64,000 nt of DNA from UMGS1696 sp964463375 (GTDB lineage: Bacteria; Bacillota; Clostridia; Oscillospirales; CAG-272), in contig CAYXBQ010000002.1 in assembly GCA_964463375.1 (NCBI GenBank), positions 62,001 through 126,000 on the forward strand. The letters run 5' to 3'. The translations under genes and the position numbers were made by a program. The notes under the pieces are model-generated. The model had not been told where the DNA came from. It saw only the letters and a list, made by a program, of their open reading frames with translations, and made no database searches. Positions 17,972-27,553 of the stretch are shown piece by piece; position 1 is the first letter of the stretch, and every line of letters begins with the position of its first letter.

Positions 17972-20900
17972 AATCCTTGGAACTTCACGGATTCAAATCG
18001 TTTCCGGAAAAGACGATCTTGCAATTTCATGATGGTGCAACGGTCATCGTCGGCCCCAACGGCAGCGGCAAATCCAATATCACGGATGCCATGCGCTGGG
18101 TACTGGGGGAGTTTTCCAGCAAAAATATCCGCGGTAGCAAAATGGAAGACGTGGTGTTCGCCGGTGCCGATGGAAAAAAGCCCATGAGCTTTGCGGAGGT
18201 CTCCGTGACCTTTGACGACAGCACCGAACCCCGGATCCTGAACGCCGGCTACGACGAGATCACCGTGACCCGCCGGTACTATCGTTCCGGAGACAGCGAA
18301 TATTTCATCAATCGAAAACGAGCCCGTCTGCGGGACATCTACGAATTGTTCATGAATACCGGTATCGGCAGAGAAGGGTATTCCATCATCGGCCAGGGGA
18401 AGATCGCCGAGATCATCTCCAAAAAGAGCGAAGAACGCCGGTCTGCCTTTGAGGAAAGCGCCGGGATCAGCAAGTACCGGTACCGGAAGCTGGAGTCGGA
18501 AAAAAAGTTGACGGAGACCACCGCCAATATGGAACGGGTCGCCGACATCGAAGGGGAGCTGGCCGCCCGCATTGGTCCTCTGGAAAAGGATGCCGCCAAA
18601 GCCAGACGCTATTTAGAGCTATACGAACAAAAGAAACGCACGGACATTGCCCTGTGGCTGTACGATGCCGATACCTATACGGACGACATCAAGAAAGCCG
18701 AGCGGGATACCAAAATGTCTGCCCATGAGCTGGAGATGGCAGAGGATTCCCGAAAGCAGACCGAGGATCGCATCGACCGACTGTATGAGCAGTCCCGTGC
18801 CAATAAAGAAGCCTCCCAGCACACCCACGAATCCTACAACACTGCCATCGGTGAAAAGGCGGCACTGGAAGGACAGGTGCAGGTGGCACAGACCGAACGC
18901 AAGCACAAAGCCGACCAGATCACGGCGGAGGAAGCCTCCCAGCAGCTGTCTCATCAGGAAGAACGGACCATCCTTGACCGCATGGCAGAATTACAGACCC
19001 GGCAGGAGACACTGACAGCCCAGGTCACCGCCGCCGAAGCAGCAGCTACCGCAGCGAAGGACAACGTAGAACAGTACACAGCCAAACGGCTGGCGGCAGG
19101 AGACAAGCTGGAATCGCTGCTGCAAGAGCAAAAGCAAAAGGAAAACACCTTGACCGACATCCGAGTACGGCGCAATGTGCTGGAACAGACCGCCTCCAAC
19201 CGTACAGAGCGACAGCAGGATATTGGGCAGGAGATCGCCAAATACCAAAAAGAAGAAGCGGGCTACAACGCCACCATCGCCGACTGCGACAATACCATCG
19301 CTGCCTATCGCCGGGAGCTGGAGCTGCTTTCCGTCTCTTTGGCTGCCTCCGACGAAGCAGGAGCCAAGCTGGCGCAGGAGATGCAGTCCACGCAAAATCA
19401 GCTGACCACACTGCTGGGACAACGAGAAGGTCTGGTGAGCCGCATGGGTGCCATCAAGCGAATGCAGGAGCATTTCGATGGCTACAATACCAGTATCAAA
19501 TTCGTTATGAACCAGGCAACAGCAGGCCATCTGCGGGGGATCCACGGGCCGGTGTCCTACCTGATCAAGGTGCCACGGGACTATGTGATCGCCATCGAGA
19601 CGGCACTGGGCAGCGCCCTGCAAAACATCATCACCGAAGACGAAAACGCCGCCAAAGCCGCCATTGCACTGCTGAAGCAACACGGCGCCGGTCGAGCCAC
19701 CTTTTATCCCATTACCACCATCCGTCCCATGGAGCGTGGTCGGGAGTTCGACGGCGTGGAGCAAGGTGTGGGCTTTATCGGGTATGCCGACAGTTTGGTG
19801 GAATGCGACGACCGCTACCGAAATATCATCCGTTCCCAGCTGGCCCGCACCGCCGTGTTCGACACGCTGGATCATGCCACCGATGTTGCCAGACGGAAAA
19901 ACTGGCGGATCCGTGCCGTGACCTTGGATGGACAGATCATCAATGCGGGCGGTTCCTTCACGGGCGGTCAGTCCAAACGAGAAAGCGGCATCCTGACCCG
20001 CTCCTCCCAGATCGACCAAATGGAAGCAGAGCTGGCAAGCCTGGATACTAAGCTGCAAGCCAGCAAAGCCGCACTGGCCAAGCTGCAAAAACAGGCAGAG
20101 GCATCCGCAGCCGCCGAAAAAACGGAAAAAGAAAAACGATCCATGTTGCAAACCCTCCTGCAAGCCGAACAATCGCACCGGCAGGAGACCACAGCCAAAA
20201 AGGATTTTATCACAGACCTGATCACCAACCTGCAAAAAGACAATGCGGCACTGACGGAAAGCGAAAAGCAAAGCACCGCAGACTTAGCAGAGCTGGCGGA
20301 GCGCACTACGATCCTAGAAGAAGAGATCGCCGCCATCGCGAAGAGCCGGGAAGAGATCGCCGTGGGGATGCACGAAATGGAAGACACGCTGACTCTGTGG
20401 CAGGATCGGTGGCAGGAAGGTCGGATCCAGCTGGCGGCATTGGCACGGGACAAAGAAAACCTGGACACCCTGCGTGCCGATAGCCAAACACGACTGGACA
20501 CCGTGCGCATGAACATCCAAAGCAGCTGCGACCATATCCGGGCATACCGGGACGAGATCCGGGTGCTGGAAGAGCAGATCGCAGAAAAGACCCAGGCAGC
20601 GGCAGAGCTGGCAGAACAGATCGAACAGCTGCAAGGGAAACAACAGGAGCTGCTGCGTTCCGGCGATGCACTGGACAAAGAGCTTGCCCAGCTGCAAGGT
20701 AAGCTGAAGGAGCAGAGCAGCACCATCGAGCTGGTGTCCGTGTCTCACAACAAAAACGAGACCCGGCTTGCCAATTTGCAGGCAGAGTACGATAAAATGA
20801 CGGGAAAGCTGTGGGACGAATATGAATTGTCCTACGCCACAGCCATGCGCTGGATGCAGGAGACCGAGACCGCTCCCATCGGGCAAAACGAACGCACTGC

Positions 20901-21561
20901 CGCCCTGGCGACGCAAAAAGAACTGCAAAACGAGATCCGTTCGCTGGGACACGTCAACGTGGCCGCCATCGAGGAATACACCGAGGTCAAGACCCGCTAC
21001 GATTATATCAAAGCGCAGATGGATGACCTGAACCGGGCAAAAGAGGAGCTGGAAAAGATCCTTGCCGGGATCGAGCAGGAAATGCGGGAGATCTTCCTCT
21101 CTGCCTTTGCCCGGATCAACACCTATTTTGGGCAGGTGTTCCGGGAGCTGTTCGGCGGGGGACATGCGGAGGTGGTGCTGACCGATCCGGAAAATCCCCT
21201 GACCTGCGGCATCGACATCAACGCAGCACCGCCCGGCAAGACCATCAAAAACCTGAATCTGCTGTCCGGCGGGGAACAGGCCTTTATCGCCATTGCCCTG
21301 CTGTTCGCACTGATCAAGGTCAACCCGTCTCCCTTCTGCATCTTTGACGAGATCGAAGCGGCATTGGACGAGACAAACGTGGCACGTGTGGGACGGTATG
21401 TGAAAAAATACACCAGCGAAATGCAGATCATCATGATCTCCCACCGCCGTGGCACCATGGAGATCGCCGACACCCTGTATGGCGTGACCATGCCCCAGCC
21501 CGGTGTATCCAAGGTCACCACCGTGGATCTGACCACCGACCGGGATGCGCTGCTGTCTTGA
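17962..21561 (+). CDS. smc: Chromosome segregation ATPase SMC, TTG start
   Basis: A 1199-residue condensin subunit for chromosome compaction and segregation. The N-terminal head has Walker A GPNGSGKSN and an R-loop region; long coiled coils occupy about residues 170-500 and 680-1010 around a hinge near 510-660 (HLRGIHGPV to GGSFTGGQ). The C-terminal head has the signature LLSGGEQAFIAIALL and Walker B FCIFDEIEAALDE. The start is TTG at 17962, nine bases after AAAGGAGG; nothing else in frame has a binding site. It is coupled to the radical SAM gene and followed by ftsY. Confidence 0.96.
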   Translation: MYLKSLELHGFKSFPEKTILQFHDGATVIVGPNGSGKSNITDAMRWVLGEFSSKNIRGSKMEDVVFAGADGKKPMSFAEVSVTFDDSTEPRILNAGYDEITVTRRYYRSGDSEYFINRKRARLRDIYELFMNTGIGREGYSIIGQGKIAEIISKKSEERRSAFEESAGISKYRYRKLESEKKLTETTANMERVADIEGELAARIGPLEKDAAKARRYLELYEQKKRTDIALWLYDADTYTDDIKKAERDTKMSAHELEMAEDSRKQTEDRIDRLYEQSRANKEASQHTHESYNTAIGEKAALEGQVQVAQTERKHKADQITAEEASQQLSHQEERTILDRMAELQTRQETLTAQVTAAEAAATAAKDNVEQYTAKRLAAGDKLESLLQEQKQKENTLTDIRVRRNVLEQTASNRTERQQDIGQEIAKYQKEEAGYNATIADCDNTIAAYRRELELLSVSLAASDEAGAKLAQEMQSTQNQLTTLLGQREGLVSRMGAIKRMQEHFDGYNTSIKFVMNQATAGHLRGIHGPVSYLIKVPRDYVIAIETALGSALQNIITEDENAAKAAIALLKQHGAGRATFYPITTIRPMERGREFDGVEQGVGFIGYADSLVECDDRYRNIIRSQLARTAVFDTLDHATDVARRKNWRIRAVTLDGQIINAGGSFTGGQSKRESGILTRSSQIDQMEAELASLDTKLQASKAALAKLQKQAEASAAAEKTEKEKRSMLQTLLQAEQSHRQETTAKKDFITDLITNLQKDNAALTESEKQSTADLAELAERTTILEEEIAAIAKSREEIAVGMHEMEDTLTLWQDRWQEGRIQLAALARDKENLDTLRADSQTRLDTVRMNIQSSCDHIRAYRDEIRVLEEQIAEKTQAAAELAEQIEQLQGKQQELLRSGDALDKELAQLQGKLKEQSSTIELVSVSHNKNETRLANLQAEYDKMTGKLWDEYELSYATAMRWMQETETAPIGQNERTAALATQKELQNEIRSLGHVNVAAIEEYTEVKTRYDYIKAQMDDLNRAKEELEKILAGIEQEMREIFLSAFARINTYFGQVFRELFGGGHAEVVLTDPENPLTCGIDINAAPPGKTIKNLNLLSGGEQAFIAIALLFALIKVNPSPFCIFDEIEAALDETNVARVGRYVKKYTSEMQIIMISHRRGTMEIADTLYGVTMPQPGVSKVTTVDLTTDRDALLS

Positions 21562-21597
21562 GCAAACGAAACTAACAAAAATGAGGTAGACAAACAC

Positions 21598-22545
21598 ATG
21601 GGATTTTTTGACAAACTGAAAGCAGGACTGGAAAAAACCAAGAATGCCGTATTCGGACAGGTAAACGAAGTGGTCAAGTCCTTCCGCAAGGTGGACGAAG
21701 AGCTGCTGGAGGAGCTGGAAGAGGTGATGATCTGCGCCGACATGGGTGCCACCACCACCGAACGGATCTTAGACGAGCTGCGGGATCGGATCAAGGCAGA
21801 AAAAATCAAGGATGCCGACGACGTGAAAACAGCACTGGCGGAGATCCTCCGGGATATGGTAGGCGAAGGGGAACCGTTGCACCTGGACACCAAACCCTCC
21901 GTGATCTTAGTGATCGGTGTCAACGGGGTAGGGAAGACCACCTCTATCGGTAAGATCGCCCATCACCTGAAGGAAGAAGGCAAGACCGTTGTAGTAGCCG
22001 CCGCCGATACCTTCCGTGCCGCCGCTATCGAACAGCTGGCCGTGTGGTGCGACAGAGCGGGCGTAGAGCTGGTGAAGCAAAGCGAAGGCTCCGATCCGGC
22101 TTCCGTTGTGTTCGATGCCATTGCCGCTGCCAATAAGCGAAAGGCAGATGTTCTGATCGTGGATACCGCCGGCCGACTGCACAATAAGGTGGGGCTCATG
22201 GATGAGCTGGCCAAGATCAACCGGATCATTGGTCGAGAGCTGCCGGACGCTTCTCGGGAGACCTTGCTGGTACTGGATGCCACCACGGGACAAAACGCCG
22301 TAATGCAGGCACAGAAATTCAAGGAAGCCGCAGACATCACCGGTCTGATCCTGACCAAGCTGGATGGAACTGCCAAGGGCGGTGCGATCTTCTCCATCAA
22401 GGAAGAAGTGGACATCCCCGTGAAGTACATTGGCGTGGGCGAACAGATCGACGATATGCAGCCCTTTGATGCCCAGATGTTCGCCGATGCTCTGCTGGCT
22501 GAGGACACTCGTTTGGCAAAAGACACAGAAGAGGATGCAGAATGA
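21598..22545 (+). CDS. ftsY: Signal recognition particle receptor FtsY
   Basis: A 315-residue SRP GTPase that receives Ffh-nascent chain complexes at the membrane. The N domain is followed by the G domain with GVNGVGKTTSIGKIA, DTFRAAAIEQL, DTAGRLHN and TKLDGTAKGG. It lacks the long acidic A domain of proteobacterial FtsY. It overlaps rdgB by 4 bases. Confidence 0.97.
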   Translation: MGFFDKLKAGLEKTKNAVFGQVNEVVKSFRKVDEELLEELEEVMICADMGATTTERILDELRDRIKAEKIKDADDVKTALAEILRDMVGEGEPLHLDTKPSVILVIGVNGVGKTTSIGKIAHHLKEEGKTVVVAAADTFRAAAIEQLAVWCDRAGVELVKQSEGSDPASVVFDAIAAANKRKADVLIVDTAGRLHNKVGLMDELAKINRIIGRELPDASRETLLVLDATTGQNAVMQAQKFKEAADITGLILTKLDGTAKGGAIFSIKEEVDIPVKYIGVGEQIDDMQPFDAQMFADALLAEDTRLAKDTEEDAE

Positions 22546-23228
22546 TGTTGGAATTTGTGTTAGCTTCCAATAATAGGAAGAAAATTGCAGAATTTGGAAC
22601 AATCCTGACTTCTTTTTCGTCTGATATACAGATACATACCCTGGCAGAAGTGGGATATACGGCCGAGATCGAGGAAAACGGCAACAGCTTTGCGGAGAAT
22701 TCCTTGATCAAAGCATTGGTGCCCGCCGCCATGGGCAAGATCGGGATGGCCGACGACTCCGGTCTGACCGTAGATGCACTGGACGGCGCACCGGGGATCT
22801 ATTCCGCCAGATATGCCGGAGAACATGGAGACGATGCCGCCAACCGGGCGCTGCTTTTGCAAAACCTGCGGGATGTGCCGGACGACAAACGTGGTGGTGC
22901 CTTTGTGTGCGTGATCACCATGGTATTCCCAAAAAGCTTAGGTCTCACCGTGCCGGAAAAGTACCGGATCGATGGGGACATAGCTGCTAAATATGGTGTG
23001 GATCCGGCCTGCGTGCTGTCCGTGCGGGGAGAATGCCGTGGCACCATTGGCTACACCGAACAGGGCGAAGGCGGCTTTGGCTACGATAGCCTGTTCTGCT
23101 GTCCCACCTATGAAGGACGCACCTTTGCTCAGATCACACAAGAAGAGAAAAACGCCGTCAGCCACCGGGGACACGCCGTAGAGCTGCTCCGAGAGGCACT
23201 GACCGAAATGCATATAGGAGAGAGATAA
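22542..23228 (+). CDS. rdgB: Non-canonical purine NTP pyrophosphatase (RdgB/HAM1)
   Basis: It hydrolyses dITP, ITP and XTP to monophosphates to keep deaminated purines out of DNA. LASNNRKKIAEF and MADDSGLTVDALDG are the family motifs, with GFGYDSLF near the substrate site and SHRGHAV at the end. At 228 residues it is some 25 longer than usual, because of an insert around residues 125-150 before the SVRGECRG strand. The start ATG overlaps the ftsY stop; a second ATG follows immediately. Confidence 0.94.
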   Translation: MMLEFVLASNNRKKIAEFGTILTSFSSDIQIHTLAEVGYTAEIEENGNSFAENSLIKALVPAAMGKIGMADDSGLTVDALDGAPGIYSARYAGEHGDDAANRALLLQNLRDVPDDKRGGAFVCVITMVFPKSLGLTVPEKYRIDGDIAAKYGVDPACVLSVRGECRGTIGYTEQGEGGFGYDSLFCCPTYEGRTFAQITQEEKNAVSHRGHAVELLREALTEMHIGER

Positions 23229-23231
23229 GCC

Positions 23232-23531
23232 ATGCTGAATAGCAAACAGAGAGCAACCCTGCGGAGCATCGCCTCCCAGACAGACGCCATTTTCCAGATC
23301 GGCAAGGGCGGGATCGGCGAAGCCATGTGCAAGTCCCTGAACGATGCCCTGGAAGCCAGAGAACTGATCAAGATCAGCGTGCTGGAAAACGCTGCCGAAG
23401 CTGCCAGAGATTTTGCCGACCAGATCGCCGATGCCACGGATTCCGAGGTGGTAGCTGTGATCGGCCGTAAGATCATTTTGTATAAGAAAGCCGAAAAGCC
23501 GGAGCATCAAAAGATCTCCGCACAGCTGTAA
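23232..23531 (+). CDS. yhbY: YhbY/CRS1 family RNA-binding protein
   Basis: A 99-residue KH-like protein that associates with pre-50S ribosomal particles. It has the family GKGG motif (FQIGKGGIGEAM) and VVAVIGRKIILYKK at the end of the domain. It starts 3 bases after rdgB, with GGAGAGA upstream, and precedes nadD, an arrangement usual in Firmicutes. Confidence 0.93.
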   Translation: MLNSKQRATLRSIASQTDAIFQIGKGGIGEAMCKSLNDALEARELIKISVLENAAEAARDFADQIADATDSEVVAVIGRKIILYKKAEKPEHQKISAQL

Positions 23532-23574
23532 TAACGGGCAGGCACCGACCGGGTAGAGGAGAGGGGAGAGTTCC

Positions 23575-24183
23575 ATGGAGAAGATCGGACTATATGGCGG
23601 TACCTTTGCGCCGCCGCACCTTGGCCACGTACACGCCGTACACGCATTTTTGGCACATATCCCGGTGGACGAGCTGCTGGTCATGCCTACGTTCGTGCCA
23701 CCCCATAAGGTGCAGGCTACGGGAGATACTCCGGCACTGCGGCTGGAAATGTGTCACGCTGCCTTCGATGGTATCCCCGGTGTCACCGTATCTTCTTACG
23801 AGATCGACCGGGGAGACGTGAGCTACACCGTCCAGACCCTGCGGCACTTGACTGGGCCGGATCGAGAGATCTACCTGCTCTGCGGCACCGATATGTTTCT
23901 GACCCTGTCACGCTGGTACAAAGCAGAGGAGATCTTCCGGCTGGCGCATATCGTATGCGTATCCCGCACGGCAGAAAAGGCAGAGGAAATTGAGCAGACC
24001 CGCCTGCGGTACGAGAAAAACTTTGGTGCCCATTGTATCCTGTTGCCGGATGCACCGCTGGAGATCTCGTCCACCCAGATCCGGGAGGCCATCCAGACCG
24101 GCGCACCGCTGGATCCCTATGTGCCCCCGGCAGTAGAAGCGATTTTGCAGCGGGAAAACCTGTACAAAGGAAGCGAATCATGA
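23575..24183 (+). CDS. nadD: Nicotinate-nucleotide adenylyltransferase
   Basis: A 202-residue enzyme making deamido-NAD from nicotinate mononucleotide and ATP. It has the nucleotidyltransferase start GLYGGTFAPPHLGHVHAV and the ISSTQIR motif near residue 164. GAGGGGAGAG precedes the ATG. It overlaps yqeK by 4 bases. Confidence 0.96.
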   Translation: MEKIGLYGGTFAPPHLGHVHAVHAFLAHIPVDELLVMPTFVPPHKVQATGDTPALRLEMCHAAFDGIPGVTVSSYEIDRGDVSYTVQTLRHLTGPDREIYLLCGTDMFLTLSRWYKAEEIFRLAHIVCVSRTAEKAEEIEQTRLRYEKNFGAHCILLPDAPLEISSTQIREAIQTGAPLDPYVPPAVEAILQRENLYKGSES

Positions 24184-24824
24184 ACATAACAGAAGAAATG
24201 CTGGTCACGCTCCGGGAACTGGTCCGGCCGTGGCTGACGGAAAAACGCTATGCCCATACTCTGGCTGTAGAGAAGGAAGCAGCAGCACTGGCAAAGATCT
24301 ATCTGCCGGAGCAGGAAAACAAGCTGCGTGCAGCCGCTCTGCTCCACGACATCACCAAAAAGGCAGACCTGCCGACCCAGCTGCAATACTGCGCCGACTA
24401 CGGCCTGCCGGTGACAGCGGAAGACAAATGCGCCCCCAAGACCTTCCATGCCCGCACGGCTGCGGCTGTAGCAGCACGGGAGTTTGCCGACTATGCCGAT
24501 CCGGAAGTGATCGATGGCATTCGCTGGCATACCACCGGACACACCGGTATGACCACCTTTGAGTCTCTGGTGTACCTGGCCGATTATATCGAAGAGACCC
24601 GCACCTTCCCGGACTGCGTGACCCTGCGGCAGTATTTTTACACGAATCTTGCCAAGGCGGAAACAGCGTGCGAAAAACAAAAGGTCCTGCAGGAGACCCT
24701 GCTTATGTCCTTTGACATGACCATCCGGGGACTGCTGGAAGAAGGCGCACCCATTGGAAAAGACACCTTTGATGCCAGAAACGAACGGATCTATATATTG
24801 AAATTCTCGGATATTTGCCGCTAA
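24180..24824 (+). CDS. yqeK: YqeK family HD-domain hydrolase (Ap4A hydrolase)
   Basis: A 214-residue HD-superfamily metal hydrolase; YqeK members split diadenosine tetraphosphate symmetrically. The metal ligands are seen in YAHTLAVEKEA, LLHDITKK and WHTTGHTGM. The ATG overlaps the nadD stop codon. Nearly always next to nadD in Firmicutes, as here. Confidence 0.93.
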   Translation: MNITEEMLVTLRELVRPWLTEKRYAHTLAVEKEAAALAKIYLPEQENKLRAAALLHDITKKADLPTQLQYCADYGLPVTAEDKCAPKTFHARTAAAVAAREFADYADPEVIDGIRWHTTGHTGMTTFESLVYLADYIEETRTFPDCVTLRQYFYTNLAKAETACEKQKVLQETLLMSFDMTIRGLLEEGAPIGKDTFDARNERIYILKFSDICR

Positions 24825-24860
24825 AAATGCAGATATGCTGACAGAGAAAGGTACCTTGAA

Positions 24861-26225
24861 ATGTCCAACAAACCCTCGAAAGACGAAAACGAAGCCCTGC
24901 AGCTCCCACAGGAGACCGATGACGATATTGCACAATACTACCCGGATGGCGACTATGCCAGCATGGCTGACGACGACGAAAGCTATGAAGCACTGCTACA
25001 GAAAAAGCAAAAGCTCCGCCGGAAACGGGGACGCATGACTCGCTCCCAACGTGCCCTGATCACCGGGATCTTTGTGGTGTACGCCGTCGTGCTGTGTGCC
25101 GCTGCCTGGATGATCTTCTACCGACCCAGCACAGGGGTAGATGAGACCCAGATCCCCTTTGATACCAATCCGGTGCAGCAGGTGGACCAACCGAACGCAG
25201 CAGATGAGACTACGGATGTGGCAGAAACGGAGAAGGTCCCGACCGGCGGTGGGTATCTGGTACAGGACGGTATGTACAATATCCTGGTGGTGGGACATGA
25301 CCGGGCAGCCTCCTTAGCAGATGTGATCATGCTGGTCAACTGCGATACCATAAACGGCGATGTGACCGTCATGCAGCTTCCCCGGGACACCTGCGTGGAA
25401 AATTTTGTCACCAACAAGATCAACGCCGCTTTTTCCACCTATTATAATGCTGCCTTAAAGGAATATCGGGATGACGACTCCGTGGATCCCTACAAGATCG
25501 CAGCAGAGGATTTTGCTTCTATGCTGGAACAAAATCTATGCATCCAGATCCACCATACCGCCGTGCTGAACTTAGACGGCCTGGTGAACATCGTGAATGC
25601 CTTAGGCGGCGTGGAGCTGTACGTGCCACAGGCCATGGTGTACAACGACCCGGAGCAGGATCTGTATATCAACATTCCGGAAGGCTACCAGACGTTGAAC
25701 GGTGCCCAGGCCGAATGCTTTGTTCGGTTCCGTTCCGGCTATGTGCAGGCCGACCTTGGCCGTGTCAATGCCCAGAAGATCTTCTTGACGGCGCTATTCC
25801 AAAAGGTCAAGAGCAGCTTCACGATCACCAATACCGGTACTTTGACAAAAGTAGCAGAGGAAGTGTTCAAGAACCTGCACACCGATATGAAGGTCTCGGA
25901 CATCCTGTTTTACGCAAAGTTCCTGCTACAGGTGGATCTGGCCAATATGAATATGCTGACCATTCCCGGAAACGCCGCCTATGACAGCCGGGGACATTCC
26001 TATTATGTCATCAACCGTGCTGCCACTTTGGCTGCCATCAACCAGTATTACAACATCTACGATACGGAGATCATCGACGGCATTTTTGACCGGAACACCA
26101 TCTTTTGCTTAGACGATTATCTGCTGGAGCCGTACTATTACGCCGATGCAGAGACCACACTGGATGGTACCTACAATGCCCAGGATGTGAACGATAATTC
26201 CATCTATATCCCGAATCTTTCGTAA
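24861..26225 (+). CDS. LytR-CpsA-Psr (LCP) family cell-wall glycopolymer ligase
   Basis: A 454-residue membrane-anchored transferase that attaches teichoic acid or capsule-type polymers to peptidoglycan. An acidic cytoplasmic tail of about 65 residues precedes a single membrane segment (about 67-88). The LCP domain has NILVVGHDRAASLADVIMLV, the catalytic-region Arg in MQLPRDTCV, and VRFRSGYVQADLGRVNAQK. It follows yqeK by 36 bases. Its position between yqeK and rsfS is common in Clostridia. Confidence 0.93.
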   Translation: MSNKPSKDENEALQLPQETDDDIAQYYPDGDYASMADDDESYEALLQKKQKLRRKRGRMTRSQRALITGIFVVYAVVLCAAAWMIFYRPSTGVDETQIPFDTNPVQQVDQPNAADETTDVAETEKVPTGGGYLVQDGMYNILVVGHDRAASLADVIMLVNCDTINGDVTVMQLPRDTCVENFVTNKINAAFSTYYNAALKEYRDDDSVDPYKIAAEDFASMLEQNLCIQIHHTAVLNLDGLVNIVNALGGVELYVPQAMVYNDPEQDLYINIPEGYQTLNGAQAECFVRFRSGYVQADLGRVNAQKIFLTALFQKVKSSFTITNTGTLTKVAEEVFKNLHTDMKVSDILFYAKFLLQVDLANMNMLTIPGNAAYDSRGHSYYVINRAATLAAINQYYNIYDTEIIDGIFDRNTIFCLDDYLLEPYYYADAETTLDGTYNAQDVNDNSIYIPNLS

Positions 26226-26238
26226 GGAGGATAGAATC

Positions 26239-26676
26239 ATGAAGCGAATCTGTTGCCTGCTGCTATTGGCACTGCTTTTGACCGGCTGCACATCCAACGA
26301 AGACCTCGGCATCATAGGCGGTGCGGATGGACCGACAGCGATCATTGTCGGCAAGTCCGATGGCGATGAGGTCATCCACTACGATGCGATCCCGTCGTTG
26401 GATGGCGTGCCGACCCCGCCGGGCGACTTCGATACCGGCTGGAAATATGCAGAAATGAACTCTGTCAATATCCGCATGAAGAACGTGAACCTCCAGGACT
26501 ACAAGACCTACACAGAGGAAACCCTGCCGGATATGGGCTATCCTGCTATGGAAAGCACCGTTCAGTCGGATGTGGAGACCCAGCTGTATGCCCAGCATGC
26601 CGGGGACAAATACCTGTTGCAGCTGGTCTACGACATGAACACCAGCGAACTGATGGTGACAGCCCTGGAACAGTAA
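26239..26676 (+). CDS. Small lipoprotein with GGADGPTAI motif
   Basis: A 145-residue predicted lipoprotein with lipobox LTGC (Cys17) after a short hydrophobic signal. Directly after the anchor comes LGIIGGADGPTAIIVGK. GGADGPT is the hallmark of the beta subunit of Na+-translocating decarboxylases, but here it stands alone without the membrane helices of that subunit. The rest (about residues 45-145) is an unfamiliar polar domain. GTAAGGAGG precedes the ATG and the gene is 13 bases after the LCP ligase, so a cell-surface role is likely. The function is unknown; it is not a decarboxylase. Confidence 0.8.
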   Translation: MKRICCLLLLALLLTGCTSNEDLGIIGGADGPTAIIVGKSDGDEVIHYDAIPSLDGVPTPPGDFDTGWKYAEMNSVNIRMKNVNLQDYKTYTEETLPDMGYPAMESTVQSDVETQLYAQHAGDKYLLQLVYDMNTSELMVTALEQ

Positions 26677-26700
26677 AACAAAATTGTACAAATTACCCCA

Positions 26701-26729
26701 TTGACAAACGCATGAAAATGTGGTACACT
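26701..26729 (+). promoter_or_regulatory. Promoter of the rsfS-leuS T-box transcript
   Basis: TTGACA and TACACT with a 17-bp spacer; the -10 is preceded by GTGG. Transcription would begin about 26736, at the foot of the T-box leader. Confidence 0.8.
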
Positions 26730-26735
26730 AACTAT

Positions 26736-27020
26736 ATAGTATGAAATGCGATCATAGGGAAACGGAACGGAGCTACGCCGCCAAGAGAACTGCCGGTAGG
26801 TGCAAGGCAGGGGCAGAACCCGTATCCTCTGGTCCCTTAGCAGCCGACCCGAACATGGTCTGTGTATCAGCCGCAGTAGGGTCTGCCGGTCCTCCACCGT
26901 TATCGAGAGACGGCATCACAGTCTGCCGGAGTGGGTGTATACGCACCAACCAGAGTGGTACCACGGGAGCTTATTGCCCTCGTCTCTGTCGTATTTCGAT
27001 GGGGACGGGGGATTTTTTAT
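26736..27020 (+). promoter_or_regulatory. Leucine T-box leader controlling rsfS-leuS
   Basis: The 415-base gap before rsfS is a T-box riboswitch sensing uncharged tRNA-Leu. The T-box core AGAGTGGTACCACGGGA is at 26953-26969. Its TGGT bulge complements an ACCA acceptor end with discriminator A, right for tRNA-Leu. Stem I has a basal pairing AGGGA/TCCCT; the specifier loop near 26830-26840 contains CTCTG, offering Leu codons CUC or CUG. The terminator is CCCTCGTCTC paired with GGGGACGGGG at 26977-27010, then TTTTTT. Downstream leuS confirms the amino acid. The exact specifier register was not modelled. Confidence 0.9.
26977..27018 (+). terminator. Regulated terminator of the T-box
   Basis: A 10-bp GC-rich stem with an 11-16-base loop, followed by a run of six T. 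It is the switchable terminator of the leucine T-box. Confidence 0.88.
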
Positions 27021-27091
27021 ATATATTATTTATATATGCATTGGAAAACAAACAAGAATAGATATATCGAGAAAACAGAAAGGAACGCTAC

Positions 27092-27520
27092 ATGGATAAC
27101 GAAAACAACGTACTGCAGCCGGAAGAAACTATGGAAAACACGATCACCGCAGAGGAGCTGGCAGAGCCGGAAGCACTGGCCAAATACATCGTACAGATCC
27201 TGGACAGCAAGAAAGCCAAGGACATCAAGCTGCTGCACGTAGAAAAACAGACCGTCATCGCCGACTATTTCGTGATCTGCACCGGTAATTCCCGTACCCA
27301 GATCAAATCGCTGGCCGATGAAGTGGAATATAAGCTGTCTCTGGTGGACATCGCGCCCATGCACACAGAAGGTGCCGAGACCGGTATTTGGGTGCTGCAG
27401 GACTTCGGCAATGTCATCGTCCATATCTTCAACAGAGACTCCAGAGACTTCTACAAGCTGGATAAGCTGTACATGGACACCACCGAGCAGGACATCTCCG
27501 GCCTGCTGCAGGAAGAATGA
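27092..27520 (+). CDS. rsfS: Ribosomal silencing factor RsfS
   Basis: A 142-residue Iojap-family protein that binds L14 on the 50S subunit and blocks joining with 30S during starvation. Family features are LLHVEKQTVIADYFVICTGNS, MHTEG and WVLQDFGNVIVHIF. An acidic N-terminal extension of about 22 residues is non-conserved. It is the first gene behind the leucine T-box and is 33 bases ahead of leuS, so ribosome silencing and leucyl-tRNA supply respond to the same signal. Confidence 0.95.
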   Translation: MDNENNVLQPEETMENTITAEELAEPEALAKYIVQILDSKKAKDIKLLHVEKQTVIADYFVICTGNSRTQIKSLADEVEYKLSLVDIAPMHTEGAETGIWVLQDFGNVIVHIFNRDSRDFYKLDKLYMDTTEQDISGLLQEE

Positions 27521-27553
27521 GATCATTTCAAAAATATAAAGAAGGACACCATC

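Noticed and set aside
18991..20271. A 426-codon - strand frame within smc
   Set aside because: Antisense shadow inside the coiled-coil region of smc.
26239..26676. Sodium-pumping decarboxylase beta subunit
   Set aside because: Only a nine-residue motif is shared; the protein is a short lipoprotein without membrane helices.
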